Source of the DNA: Methylobacter sp.
Lineage (GTDB): Bacteria; Pseudomonadota; Gammaproteobacteria; Methylococcales; Methylomonadaceae
NCBI GenBank assembly: GCA_004299305.1
Contig: SCPZ01000070.1
Location: 39,537 to 103,536 of the forward strand
Direction: 5' to 3'
DNA length: 64,000 nt
Positions 28,675-36,810 of this stretch are shown here, one piece after another; the stretch's first letter is position 1; every line of letters begins with the position of its first letter. The notes below the pieces were generated by a model. It was not told the DNA's origin. It did not search any database and was given only the letters and a program-made list of their open reading frames with translations. A program made the position numbers and the translations under genes.

Positions 28675-29352
28675 ATGCGTATTCTAGTTGTTGAAGATGA
28701 ACCAAAACTCTGCGAACAAATCCAGCAGTTCTTTGCCGATAAAGGTTTTGCCGTCGATACCGCAAATACCGGTCGCGACGGCTATTACATGGGCAAGGAA
28801 TATCCGATTGATGCAGCCATTATCGATATTGGCCTGCCCGATTTTTCCGGCATCGAACTGATCAAGCGCTTGCGTAAAGACAAAGTGACAATCCCCATCC
28901 TGATTTTAACCGCCCGTAGCCGCTGGCAGGAAAAAGTAGAGGGACTGGAAGCAGGAGCGGATGATTACCTGGTCAAACCATTTCATTATGAAGAGTTACT
29001 GGCCAGGATTAACGCCTTGATAAGACGGTCAGCCGGACTGGCTCACCCGGTGTTGACCCACGACAATATTGAACTGGATACCGTAGCCCAGGAAGTCACC
29101 GTATCCGGCGTCAAACAGGACTTAACCGCTTACGAATACAAGGTACTGGAATACCTGATGTTCCGAAAAGGCGAAGTGGTTTCAAAATCCGTTTTGACCG
29201 CTCATATTTACGATGAAGATTTTGATCGCGACAGCAATGTGCTTGAGGTTTTTATCGGTCGATTAAGAAAAAAACTCGATCCCGACGGCACCCGTAAACC
29301 CATCGAAACCTTGCGGGGCCGGGGCTACCTGATTCATGCCAAGCGCGATTGA
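28675..29352 (+). CDS. OmpR/PhoP-family response regulator
   Basis: 225 residues: receiver domain with phosphoacceptor D51 (AAIIDIGLPD), T/S at LILTARS and Lys at YLVKPF, then an OmpR winged helix (LTAYEYKVLEYLMFRKGEVVSK; SNVLEVFIGRLRKKLD; IETLRGRGYLI). No sensor kinase follows, although PepSY-regulator-kinase triplets are common; the downstream 290 bases hold only repeats and then genes on the other strand. Either the kinase is elsewhere or was lost when repeats invaded. Confidence 0.95.
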   Translation: MRILVVEDEPKLCEQIQQFFADKGFAVDTANTGRDGYYMGKEYPIDAAIIDIGLPDFSGIELIKRLRKDKVTIPILILTARSRWQEKVEGLEAGADDYLVKPFHYEELLARINALIRRSAGLAHPVLTHDNIELDTVAQEVTVSGVKQDLTAYEYKVLEYLMFRKGEVVSKSVLTAHIYDEDFDRDSNVLEVFIGRLRKKLDPDGTRKPIETLRGRGYLIHAKRD

Positions 29353-29395
29353 TTCGATGCTTAAGTCATATTTCCGGCTAGTAACATAAGCCGGG

Positions 29396-29428
29396 ACAGA
29401 TAACATCCCTTGAAGGGATGTTATCTGT
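29396..29428. repeat. REP-like hairpin repeat, family 1, copy 4
   Basis: The cleanest copy: ACAGATAACATCCCTT - G - AAGGGATGTTATCTGT, 16-base perfect arms around one base, preceded by AAGCCGGG. Located just after the response regulator, where it could be a transcript end. Confidence 0.9.
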
Positions 29429-29465
29429 AAAATCGTCGTAACTACTCAGGGATAATTTTATAATA

Positions 29466-29620
29466 GAACACGGATGCCAAAAGTAGGCGCCTCTACGACT
29501 GCATGGATGCAGGAGGTAGAGCAATGCAGGAGCAATTGCCGAGGCGACACAGATAGTACGGATTTACACGAATTTTTAGTCCGAATCCAGTTTGTTTTCG
29601 TTTTTAAATCAGTGTTCCAT
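29466..29620. repeat. degenerate GAACACGGATG repeat
   Basis: Begins GAACACGGATG and contains ACGGATTTACACGAATTTTTAG and TTAAATCAGTGTT segments that also occur in the inverted-repeat element at 63871-63980. The interior has an inserted AGTAGGCGCCT segment. It lacks a clear right end, so it is probably a decayed copy. Confidence 0.5.
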
Positions 29621-29641
29621 TTTCTATCTAAATTGGAAGCC

Positions 29642-29920
29642 TTATTTCCCGTAATTCTGAGCCAGATAATTGATGATGACCCGCTTGTCGGCATCATCGA
29701 TCGGCGCTCCCATACTATTAATCATCTTACCGACTGTTTTTTCCCAACCGGCCCTATCCAGGATCGTGGCGTGTGCGGTGATATAGTCCAGGCTGTGACA
29801 CATTGCGCACTGCGCAACAACTTGGTTTTTGCCCGGCCTGTCTTTTAGAAATACCTGGCCTTCCCCGGCTGTTGCCGTGGCGGCAAAAAACGATAACAAC
29901 AAAATCGGCATTCGCATCAT
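29642..29920 (-). CDS. sorB: sulfite dehydrogenase cytochrome c subunit (SorB-like)
   Basis: 92 residues: signal peptide (about 1-18) and one c-type heme site C38-AM-C41-H42, followed by a C-terminal helix (IDDADKRVIINYLAQNYG) of class I type. The start at 29920 is backed by a TAAGGAGAAT ribosome-binding site; the frame stays open further into sorA but those residues are unconserved. It begins 8 bases after the sorA stop. Together they form a periplasmic sulfite-oxidising heterodimer that passes electrons to cytochrome c. Confidence 0.88.
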   Translation of the reverse strand: MMRMPILLLSFFAATATAGEGQVFLKDRPGKNQVVAQCAMCHSLDYITAHATILDRAGWEKTVGKMINSMGAPIDDADKRVIINYLAQNYGK

Positions 29921-29927
29921 ATTCTCC

Positions 29928-31133
29928 TTAAGCCAAGTGTATGGTGATTTTCTGTACGGCGTTGTGGTGGTAGCCGGAAGGATTCGGGATCGGCTCCAGC
30001 GGTTGGCTGACACCGGAATGACTGGTGGCTCGCGCCATAATCCGGTATTGTCCGGGATGTTTAGGCTCAAAGACCCAGCGCCATTGCCGCCAGGAAAAGC
30101 GACCGTAATCCTGCTTCAACGCGGCCTGATGCCAATTGACGCCGCCATCCGTGGAAACCTCCACTCGTGCGATGCCATCGCCGCAATCCCAAGCTACGCC
30201 CTTAATTTCGATGGATTTAGCGTTAGTCATGGCCTGTCCGTCCGCCAAGTTGGTGATCAATGAATTGACCAGTATTTCCGTGATCGGCATAGCCGTCTCG
30301 GTTTCCTGGGAGCTAAATTGTCCGCTTGGGAATCTATCCTTGGGGATGCGGTAAGCGGTCTTCATCCAATAGCCGTCGAAGGGTTTGGATAGGACATTAA
30401 GCGCAGTCAGATGCTTGATCCAATAGGTGGCGGTCCAGCCGGGAATGATCAGGCGGGCGGGAAAGCCGTTCCAATGCGGCAACGGTTCGCCGTTCATCTC
30501 AAAAGCGATCAGGGTATTCTCATCCAGCGCTTTCGCCAGCGGCAAGCTTTTGACAAAATTCGGCGTCGTTGGCAGTACGCCGGAATCGGCGCCTGCCAAA
30601 CTTACTTCCAGGGCGGATTTGTCGATTCCAGCCCCCGCAAGCACATCTTTCAGGCGAACGCCGCGCCAAAGCGCATTGCCCATCGCACCGAAACCCCATT
30701 GTAATCCGGGAACAGGCGGCTCAAACAATCCCCGGCGATTACCGGAGCATAGACAAAGAGCGGCGATTTCGACCTGTTCGAAATCCTTACGCAATTGGTC
30801 AAGACTGAACTCCAACGGCGTGCGAGCCGCATCGCCGCCGATGCGCAGTCGCCAATCGCCGATTTTCACCTCGGGAATGACGGCGTTATGGTAACGCACA
30901 AAGAACTGATTATTGGGCGTAAATGGCGCATCGAAATAATGGGTCGGCGTTTCGTAATTGGGTGGACGGGAAGTTTGCTTAATCAGCGCCTCTTTGCCGG
31001 AAAGCGCATCCACAATCGTTGATGCTTCGGCACGCGTAGCCGCAGCAAGCCCTGATCGTTGCAACAAAGCCAAACCCCCTAGCGCTGCCAGACTGCTTGC
31101 GGTCTTCTTAATAAAGTCTCTTCTGTCGACCAT
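29928..31133 (-). CDS. sorA: periplasmic sulfite dehydrogenase, molybdopterin subunit (SorA-like)
   Basis: 401 residues with a twin-arginine signal (VDRRDFIKK) and the sulfite-oxidase fold: PNNQFFVRYHN, the Mo-ligand region L-C-L-C129-SGNRR, WGFGAMGNALWRGVRLKDVL, and the C-terminal dimerisation/Ig domain (IEIKGVAWDCGDGIARVEVS; WRQWRWVFEP). Cys129 is the predicted Mo ligand. It oxidises sulfite to sulfate in the periplasm after Tat export of the folded protein. AGGAG precedes the ATG. Cotranscribed with sorB. Related YedY-type or nitrate reductase-like proteins are less likely because of the sorB partner. Confidence 0.9.
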   Translation of the reverse strand: MVDRRDFIKKTASSLAALGGLALLQRSGLAAATRAEASTIVDALSGKEALIKQTSRPPNYETPTHYFDAPFTPNNQFFVRYHNAVIPEVKIGDWRLRIGGDAARTPLEFSLDQLRKDFEQVEIAALCLCSGNRRGLFEPPVPGLQWGFGAMGNALWRGVRLKDVLAGAGIDKSALEVSLAGADSGVLPTTPNFVKSLPLAKALDENTLIAFEMNGEPLPHWNGFPARLIIPGWTATYWIKHLTALNVLSKPFDGYWMKTAYRIPKDRFPSGQFSSQETETAMPITEILVNSLITNLADGQAMTNAKSIEIKGVAWDCGDGIARVEVSTDGGVNWHQAALKQDYGRFSWRQWRWVFEPKHPGQYRIMARATSHSGVSQPLEPIPNPSGYHHNAVQKITIHLA

Positions 31134-31420
31134 AAAATATCTCCTAGGTTGAGTGCGCAGCTATACGCGAACGATCTGTCGGCTTAGTGTAACGTAATTT
31201 GACGGCGCTTTGTTAGGCCAGGCTATCGCTAAACGAACCTTATTGTTGTATTGTTTAATCCCTTGGCGGCGCTCAGTGACGGCGGTTAATTTAGAAGACT
31301 ATGGACGCTGTAGGGAATCAATGCTGAGCCGAATATTTTTCCGTTTTGAAACCGGCGCCCTGCTTCCCCTAACCTTGAATGACTTTTTCTTGAATTTGCT
31401 GCAAATTACTGGACTTTACA

Positions 31421-32038
31421 ATGACCACAACTAAAGCTTTATCAAAGGTCCTCCCTTGTTATCACAGCAAGAAAAGCCCGGTTGGATTGACGGTTTTTTT
31501 GAGTCTATTGCTCTTGCTGAGCGGCTGTCAGGCCGTATTAAGCCCGGAACAGGTGACTACGGCATTTTGGCAAGCCATGGCGGAAGGCAATCTCGATTCC
31601 GCCAGTGAATACGCTACCCAGGAAACTCAACATCTGGTGACTAAACAGCAAAACCTGGAAGATGCGACAGTAAAGACCGGGGCGATTTTAATCGACGGTT
31701 CCAAGGCAACGGTAGCAACGATCATGACCTTAAAAAAACCTGTGAGCAACAACGTTTGGTCTTTTGATACCGTCTTATTAAAAGAACACGAGCTATGGAA
31801 AGTCGATTATCAGCGAACGTTGAATAATCTTTCAATCCTGCCTTTCGGAGATATTTTTAAAAGCTTGCAAGCGATAGGCGAAACCATTAACAAGGGCTTG
31901 GAGCAGCAAATTCCCTTGTTTGAGAAACAAATAAAATCCTTCAATGATGAGTTAATACGGCAATTGGACGAATTCCGCCGCCAGCTGGAAAAACCTGCCC
32001 CGCCTGAAAAACAGCAACCTCATTCCAATACCCTATAA
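31421..32038 (+). CDS. lipoprotein with NTF2-like (DUF4878-type) domain
   Basis: 205 residues. A long N-terminal region leads to a membrane stretch ending in a lipobox (LLSGC, about residue 38). Residues about 45-135 (VTTAFWQAMAEGNLDSASEYAT, GAILIDGSKATVATIM, ELWKVDYQRT) look like the NTF2-like fold of DUF4878 lipoproteins. The C-terminus is an amphipathic, charged helix (about 150-190). Upstream Met codons might be the true start. The next gene begins within about 50 bases. Role unknown. Confidence 0.7.
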   Translation: MTTTKALSKVLPCYHSKKSPVGLTVFLSLLLLLSGCQAVLSPEQVTTAFWQAMAEGNLDSASEYATQETQHLVTKQQNLEDATVKTGAILIDGSKATVATIMTLKKPVSNNVWSFDTVLLKEHELWKVDYQRTLNNLSILPFGDIFKSLQAIGETINKGLEQQIPLFEKQIKSFNDELIRQLDEFRRQLEKPAPPEKQQPHSNTL

Positions 32039-32088
32039 CATTGCGTTCTACTACTGACTTTTATCCGTTTATCAACAAGGTGTTTTTT

Positions 32089-32472
32089 ATGCGCTCTAAA
32101 ACTATATTTCTCTTCATCGCTTTTATTTTCATCGTTACCGGCTGCGGCTTTCAAAAGCCGGACTATCTGAAAATGATAAGCGCGCCTGAATTAAACCGAA
32201 TCATGCAAAATGCGGATATATTCCTGGTCGACGTGCACACGCCTGAACAACAGCATATCAAAGGCACAGACCTTTTTATTCCCTACAACGAAATCGAGAA
32301 ATACCAAGACAAACTTCCTAAAGATAAAAATACAGTTATTTACCTGTATTGCGAGGGCGGCCCTATGGGCAATGCAGCGGCAAGGTCTCTGCATGAATTA
32401 GGCTACACTAACTTACTCAATCTTGAGGGGGGAGCAAAGGCTTGGCGAAAGGCGGGGCTTGGTTTTGAATAA
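32089..32472 (+). CDS. rhodanese-domain lipoprotein
   Basis: 127 residues from the ATG at 32089 (AAGGTG upstream). Signal peptide ends in lipobox VTGC (Cys19). A single rhodanese domain follows, with the loop Cys88 in YCEGGPMGNAA where sulfur-transfer enzymes carry the catalytic cysteine, and LGYTNLLNLEGGAKAW near the end. Exported rhodaneses handle sulfane sulfur or selenium. Sulfite oxidation genes lie 1.5 kb away, but linkage is only suggestive. Confidence 0.85.
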   Translation: MRSKTIFLFIAFIFIVTGCGFQKPDYLKMISAPELNRIMQNADIFLVDVHTPEQQHIKGTDLFIPYNEIEKYQDKLPKDKNTVIYLYCEGGPMGNAAARSLHELGYTNLLNLEGGAKAWRKAGLGFE

Positions 32473-32491
32473 GCGGGTGAGGTGTATTAGT

Positions 32492-32588
32492 CTTACCACC
32501 TATCACTTTATTTAAATAGCACGTCATACCGGCATGGACTGCCGGAATGACGTATTGGGAATTCCCATTAAAACTGATAGGTGGTAAG
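32492..32588. mobile_element. MITE-A, copy 2
   Basis: 97 bases with ends CTTACCACCTATCACTTT and AACTGATAGGTGGTAAG, interior CGTCATACCGGCATGG-ACTGCCGG with AATGACGT. The best preserved short form of the family also found at 2553, 43843 and 58697. Confidence 0.85.
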
Positions 32589-32737
32589 GTGTATTAGTTC
32601 GACTTGATGTGATGCCCTAGAAAAATCAGACCTTACTTTGACGGCAGCGAAAGGCCGAAATCGACCCTAAGCAGTCATTGAAACATAACCGGAAAATTAA
32701 GAGCGCAACGAGTAATTTTTCCGAGTGCAGCAAATTG

Positions 32738-34432
32738 TTATAACCCATACTCGCCTCTCAATTTTTCCTTGATTTTATCGAGATACTCAGTTCCTTTAGC
32801 AATCTTATCGTTGCCGCCAAGCTCCCTATACATGTCGTAGCAAACATCAATAGCTGCATCAATATTAGCTTCAGGCAAATCTGCCGTAACTAGACTTTCA
32901 ATCTTATTATTGCTTGGATATAGACTATTTACTTTTACACAAGACAAGTAATACAAAACATAGAACTTAATGTCGCTATTTTCCGCAGTTTCATACTTCT
33001 TGGTCACTTTCAAACGCAACTCAACTTCTCTCCCCCAAGATGCAACTACAAAATAGGTGTTCAACGTAGTATTTTCGTGGAACAGTTTTTCATACGAATC
33101 GTCATTTTCAAGCAGGGTCGAAGGTCTCGCTCTGGCCGTATCAGGTCGTTGAAGAAGCACTGACATTAGACACTGAGACAGAAAAGGGATGCTAATTATT
33201 TCTTTGGGCTTTCTACCGTCATTTTTGTAGAAGTTCTTCCTGCGATCATAAAATAGTCCTCGTGGCTTGAAGTAATCTTCTATCTTCCTGTGTATATTAT
33301 CCGTAGCCCTTAAAGATGATTTGGGGATCGGAGTCTGGCTGTTCGTAGCCCTTATTATCTTGTCTCGCGTTTCTTCGTCTTCTGGAACAATTATTCGAAG
33401 AAGAACAGACCTTTCTTCATTTTCAAGCCTGTCAGGATTATCAGTAAAGAATCTATGAATTTCAGATGATGTCTGCAACCCATTTACAATTTGCGGATTG
33501 TGTACAATTAGCTCCTTTCCACCTGGAGTTGACGCATCGGTGCCGAGAATAGTTACGCCGTTGTTAAGCCACCAGAACTCTTCTTTACTTTCGCCCTTAA
33601 GAGTAGCTTGGATTTCCTTATTAACATTAGTTTTCCCTTGGTAATCTCTTACATTCGATTCGAAGATGTGGCGCAGCAACTTCCCGTTTTCGTCTGTAAT
33701 AAATTTGAAATAATCTCTAATATTAGAAAGCGACACAAACACTTTTTCTGATGTTGACAATGGGTTTGTGACTGTAGGCAACCTAAACACCTCATTTGGT
33801 CTCTCTTGACTTAACGCCACTAACTCTTTCGCACCGACAAAATTAACAGTTACCTCTGAAGCAGGGAGCATAGCTTTAACGTCTGCTATAAGGTCGTCAG
33901 CTTGCTTTACAACGTTTGGGTAGGCATCAATACCCATAGATGCGTAATAAAAACTAATTTTCAAAGAAGGGCGTTTTGTCACTAAAGAAACATATGTGTC
34001 TTTAAATAGTTCAAATGAGGCAAGCACAGCCTCGTTATATCGGCCAGAGAACTTTTGCCTTTTAAACTCCAGATCCAGTAAGTTCTTACATAGTCTTGAG
34101 AGTTTTAAAAGGGCATCTTCCCCAAAACCATACTCTCTTTTGCTTTGTATAATGACGAGTTCAATATCAGGGTTCTTTTTATATTTTTCTTTTACATCTG
34201 AATCCTCTTTAATCAAATCGCCGTTGACGAATATAAAAACGGAGTCAGCGCCTCCATCCAAACTTTCACCAGCAATTCCAGCCTTAATCTCATCGTAGCT
34301 AAGCTCGTACTCTTTGAGTATCTGAACTGCTGAATAAAATTCGAAAAACTCACTTTCTGTAAAGGATTCCTGAAATTCATCCGCCTCTTGCCTCAGTAGT
34401 TCACTCAAGAGGATTTGATCATTATTCGACAT
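32738..34432 (-). CDS. AIPR family (abortive infection) protein
   Basis: 564 residues of the AIPR family, linked to phage resistance. The N-terminal part (about 55-105) has DGGADSVFIFVNG followed by ELVIIQSK, the (D/E)...QxK pattern of a Mrr/PD-(D/E)xK nuclease-like core. The central region holds FWWLNNGVTIL and NPQIVNGLQTSSEI, the family hallmark, then RATNSQTPI and LRATD. No signal peptide. The gene is AT-rich and uses codons unlike its neighbours, and no other defence gene lies beside it, so it was probably acquired alone. Abortive infection is family knowledge, not shown here. Confidence 0.88.
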   Translation of the reverse strand: MSNNDQILLSELLRQEADEFQESFTESEFFEFYSAVQILKEYELSYDEIKAGIAGESLDGGADSVFIFVNGDLIKEDSDVKEKYKKNPDIELVIIQSKREYGFGEDALLKLSRLCKNLLDLEFKRQKFSGRYNEAVLASFELFKDTYVSLVTKRPSLKISFYYASMGIDAYPNVVKQADDLIADVKAMLPASEVTVNFVGAKELVALSQERPNEVFRLPTVTNPLSTSEKVFVSLSNIRDYFKFITDENGKLLRHIFESNVRDYQGKTNVNKEIQATLKGESKEEFWWLNNGVTILGTDASTPGGKELIVHNPQIVNGLQTSSEIHRFFTDNPDRLENEERSVLLRIIVPEDEETRDKIIRATNSQTPIPKSSLRATDNIHRKIEDYFKPRGLFYDRRKNFYKNDGRKPKEIISIPFLSQCLMSVLLQRPDTARARPSTLLENDDSYEKLFHENTTLNTYFVVASWGREVELRLKVTKKYETAENSDIKFYVLYYLSCVKVNSLYPSNNKIESLVTADLPEANIDAAIDVCYDMYRELGGNDKIAKGTEYLDKIKEKLRGEYGL

Positions 34433-35158
34433 TTCTATTTAACCATTTAGTTGATGATTGAATCTTACAGCAGGGGTTATAACAAGTGTAACTATCAGAC
34501 CCCGACCGGTATTTAGACCGTCCAGGTTTTTAAAACCTGGAAAGTCTTGGCGTAACACTATATTTTTCAATAGGATGAATTAGCCATAAAATTCTAAACG
34601 AACCGTTTAATGGCTAAGCCAACCGTATGGCGCTAAGGGGTCTGAATATTTACTAAAAAGTTATTATCTAGGTCTCGATAACATACACTATTTTTAACCT
34701 TAGTTGATAAAAATACCTTTTAACGACAGTTATCTAAGCTGGATAACATGCAATACGCGTAAAAAATAGTTTCCAGATAACATCGACCATAGTTAATCAT
34801 CAATTCTCAATGGCAGGTTTTAGCCGATTTCGGCTACTCGAAACAACGGTCAAACAACCATCCGGTTACCCAAAAAAATCATATATCGTCCAAGACAAAG
34901 TATGCTATTTCTTGAAGGCCTGACCATGCGTATTGACCCGCAGCTATTAAAAGCCAACGACCGGAATTTAATTACGATATTACGTAAAAATTCACGATAT
35001 TTAGTAATTTTGCGTTTACATAGCGTTCGACTCTCTATTACTTAATTTCTTAAGCACATGATTTGAATAGACGTAATCAGCTTGTATCAACCCCGGCACG
35101 GCACTTGCTTTTCTTTGGATAACATCCTTTTTTGCGAGCCCCAAAAAACGCCAAAGCC
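34433..35158. other. 726-base AT-rich intergenic region with a palindromic repeat
   Basis: Divergent region between the AIPR gene and the MFS exporter. It holds the family-C repeat (34480-34570) and a 40-codon frame at 34926-35045 discussed as a possible relic. The sequence is strongly AT-rich with several AT-only runs; no tRNA or other RNA gene is visible. Confidence 0.6.
34480..34570. repeat. family-C palindromic repeat, long form, copy 1
   Basis: Core AGACCGTCCAGGTTTTT / AAACCTGGAAAGTCT (34515-34547) with flanks TAACTATCAGACCCCGACC and CTTGGCGTAACA. The same flanks and core occur inverted around 56347. Core-only copy at 46117. Confidence 0.8.
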
Positions 35159-36808
35159 ATGACCTCAACCGATAAAAACGCCCGCGCCGCCTGGGCGACA
35201 TTAACCCACGACAGCCTTAACGCACAGATCGGCAAGCGCACACTGTCCGGCGTGCCGTTTTTCTTTCTCAACTTCGGCCTGCTGTTAGGCAACATTCTAG
35301 TGTTATTCAATACCGGCGCGTTTGCCTCGGTCAGTCTACATGCTACCGGCGATCTGGGCGTCAGCCCCAGTCACGCCGGTTGGATGCAGAGCTACTATTT
35401 CATTAGTCTGGCCCTGGCGCTGCCGGTCAGTTCCTGGCTGGCCGCCGCTATCGGCGAAGTCCGTCTGTATTTGGCCGCCATGATCGCGATGACGCTGGCC
35501 TCCCTGCTCTGTGCCGTTACCGGAGATTTGTTCTGGTTTTTGTCGGGCCGGGCGTTGCAGGGCTTTTTCGGCGGTTTGACCATCCCGCTGTCGCAAACCC
35601 TGCTGATGCGCGAATACCCGGAATCATCCAAATCCTTCGCGGTATCATTGTGGAGCATAGCCGCGTTGAGTCCGTTCACGCTGGGTCCTGCCGCCGGCGG
35701 CTGGATCGCCGACCACTTGGGCTGGCGCTGGCTGTTCTACCTGAATGTGCCTTTGCCGTTGCTGGCTGCCGCGCTGGTTTGGGCTTTGCTGTTCGACAGG
35801 CAATCGCCGCAGCGGAAAACGCCCTTCGATAGCGTAGGTTTTTTGTTGCTGGCCGCCACGCTGGTTTGTTTGCAGACCGTGTTGAATCAGGGCCAGGATG
35901 AGGACTGGTTCAACTCAAATCGGTTAATCGGCATGGCCCTGATCGGGTTGCTGATGCTGGCTTACTTGGTCGTTTGGGAATTGGCGGAACCTTCGCCGTT
36001 GCTGGATTTACGGCTGTTCGCCCGGCGTAATTTCGCAATCGGCAGCATCATGCTCAGCCTGAGCTTCATGTTAATGTACGGTTTGTTGTCGGTACTGCTG
36101 GTGCGCTTGCAGGTGGCAGCCGGTTATACCTCGTTTCTGGCCGGCAGCGCATTATTGCCGCTGGTGTTTTTGGCTAAACCGATGGCCAGTGTGATGCATA
36201 GGATCGTCCATAAATTCGATGCCCGTCTGCTAGTCAGCTTAAACATGCTGTTGTTTGCGGTGTACTGCGGCTGGATCAGTCGCTATGATTTTTTCGGTCG
36301 CAGCGGTTGGTTTACGCAACCGTTGTGGGCGCAAGTACTGGAAGGTTTTTGTTTGGGCGGCTTATTCGTGCCGCTGACCACGCTGTTTCTTTCCGGCCTG
36401 ACGCCGAGACGGCAAACCCAAGCGGTGGAACTGAGTGGTATGCTGCGGGTATTGGGCGGCAGCGTCGCTTCGCCCTTATTAGGCGTATTTTGGGAACGGC
36501 GCACTGCTTTCCACCAAAGCCGGTTGATTGAAAACTTTTCGCTATACGACGGCTTTGCCGGTGACATTATCACCCGTTTACATGCCGCCGGTCTGCACGA
36601 TCAGCTGGCTACCGCCAAGCTGACGGCAATGGCGAATCAACATGCGGCGATTCTCGGTCTGGACGATACCTTCCAGATGGCGGCTTGGCTGTTTCTGGGC
36701 TTGGCGGCAGTAGTTTGGTTGGCAGATCCGGTCGAGCCGAAAATGCCGGTTACGGCTAAAGAAAATCGCCGCCAAGCGGCTCTGGAAGAACTGATGGAGG
36801 AACCGTAG
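35159..36808 (+). CDS. MFS drug exporter, DHA2 (EmrB/QacA-like), 14 TM
   Basis: About 549 residues from the ATG at 35159 (a TTG nine codons upstream is also open). Fourteen hydrophobic segments with family features: GWMQSYYFISLALALP, GRALQGFFGGLTIP, GPAAGGWIADHLGWRWLFYLNVP (the DHA2 motif C). It exports hydrophobic compounds as part of a tripartite pump: the next two genes encode the outer-membrane channel and the membrane-fusion adaptor. Three bases separate it from the channel gene. Substrate not predictable. Confidence 0.93.
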   Translation: MTSTDKNARAAWATLTHDSLNAQIGKRTLSGVPFFFLNFGLLLGNILVLFNTGAFASVSLHATGDLGVSPSHAGWMQSYYFISLALALPVSSWLAAAIGEVRLYLAAMIAMTLASLLCAVTGDLFWFLSGRALQGFFGGLTIPLSQTLLMREYPESSKSFAVSLWSIAALSPFTLGPAAGGWIADHLGWRWLFYLNVPLPLLAAALVWALLFDRQSPQRKTPFDSVGFLLLAATLVCLQTVLNQGQDEDWFNSNRLIGMALIGLLMLAYLVVWELAEPSPLLDLRLFARRNFAIGSIMLSLSFMLMYGLLSVLLVRLQVAAGYTSFLAGSALLPLVFLAKPMASVMHRIVHKFDARLLVSLNMLLFAVYCGWISRYDFFGRSGWFTQPLWAQVLEGFCLGGLFVPLTTLFLSGLTPRRQTQAVELSGMLRVLGGSVASPLLGVFWERRTAFHQSRLIENFSLYDGFAGDIITRLHAAGLHDQLATAKLTAMANQHAAILGLDDTFQMAAWLFLGLAAVVWLADPVEPKMPVTAKENRRQAALEELMEEP

Positions 36809-36810
36809 TC

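Noticed and set aside
29928..31133. Reading SorA as a YedY-type methionine sulfoxide reductase
   Set aside because: A SorB-like c-type cytochrome gene follows directly and the Tat signal and full C-terminal domain fit sulfite dehydrogenase better.
31210..31434. 74-codon frame upstream of the DUF4878-like lipoprotein
   Set aside because: Poor start context, overlaps the following gene, and the translation is not recognisable.
35016..35201. Minus-strand frame overlapping the exporter start
   Set aside because: It overlaps the beginning of the exporter gene, whose N-terminal residues fit the family.
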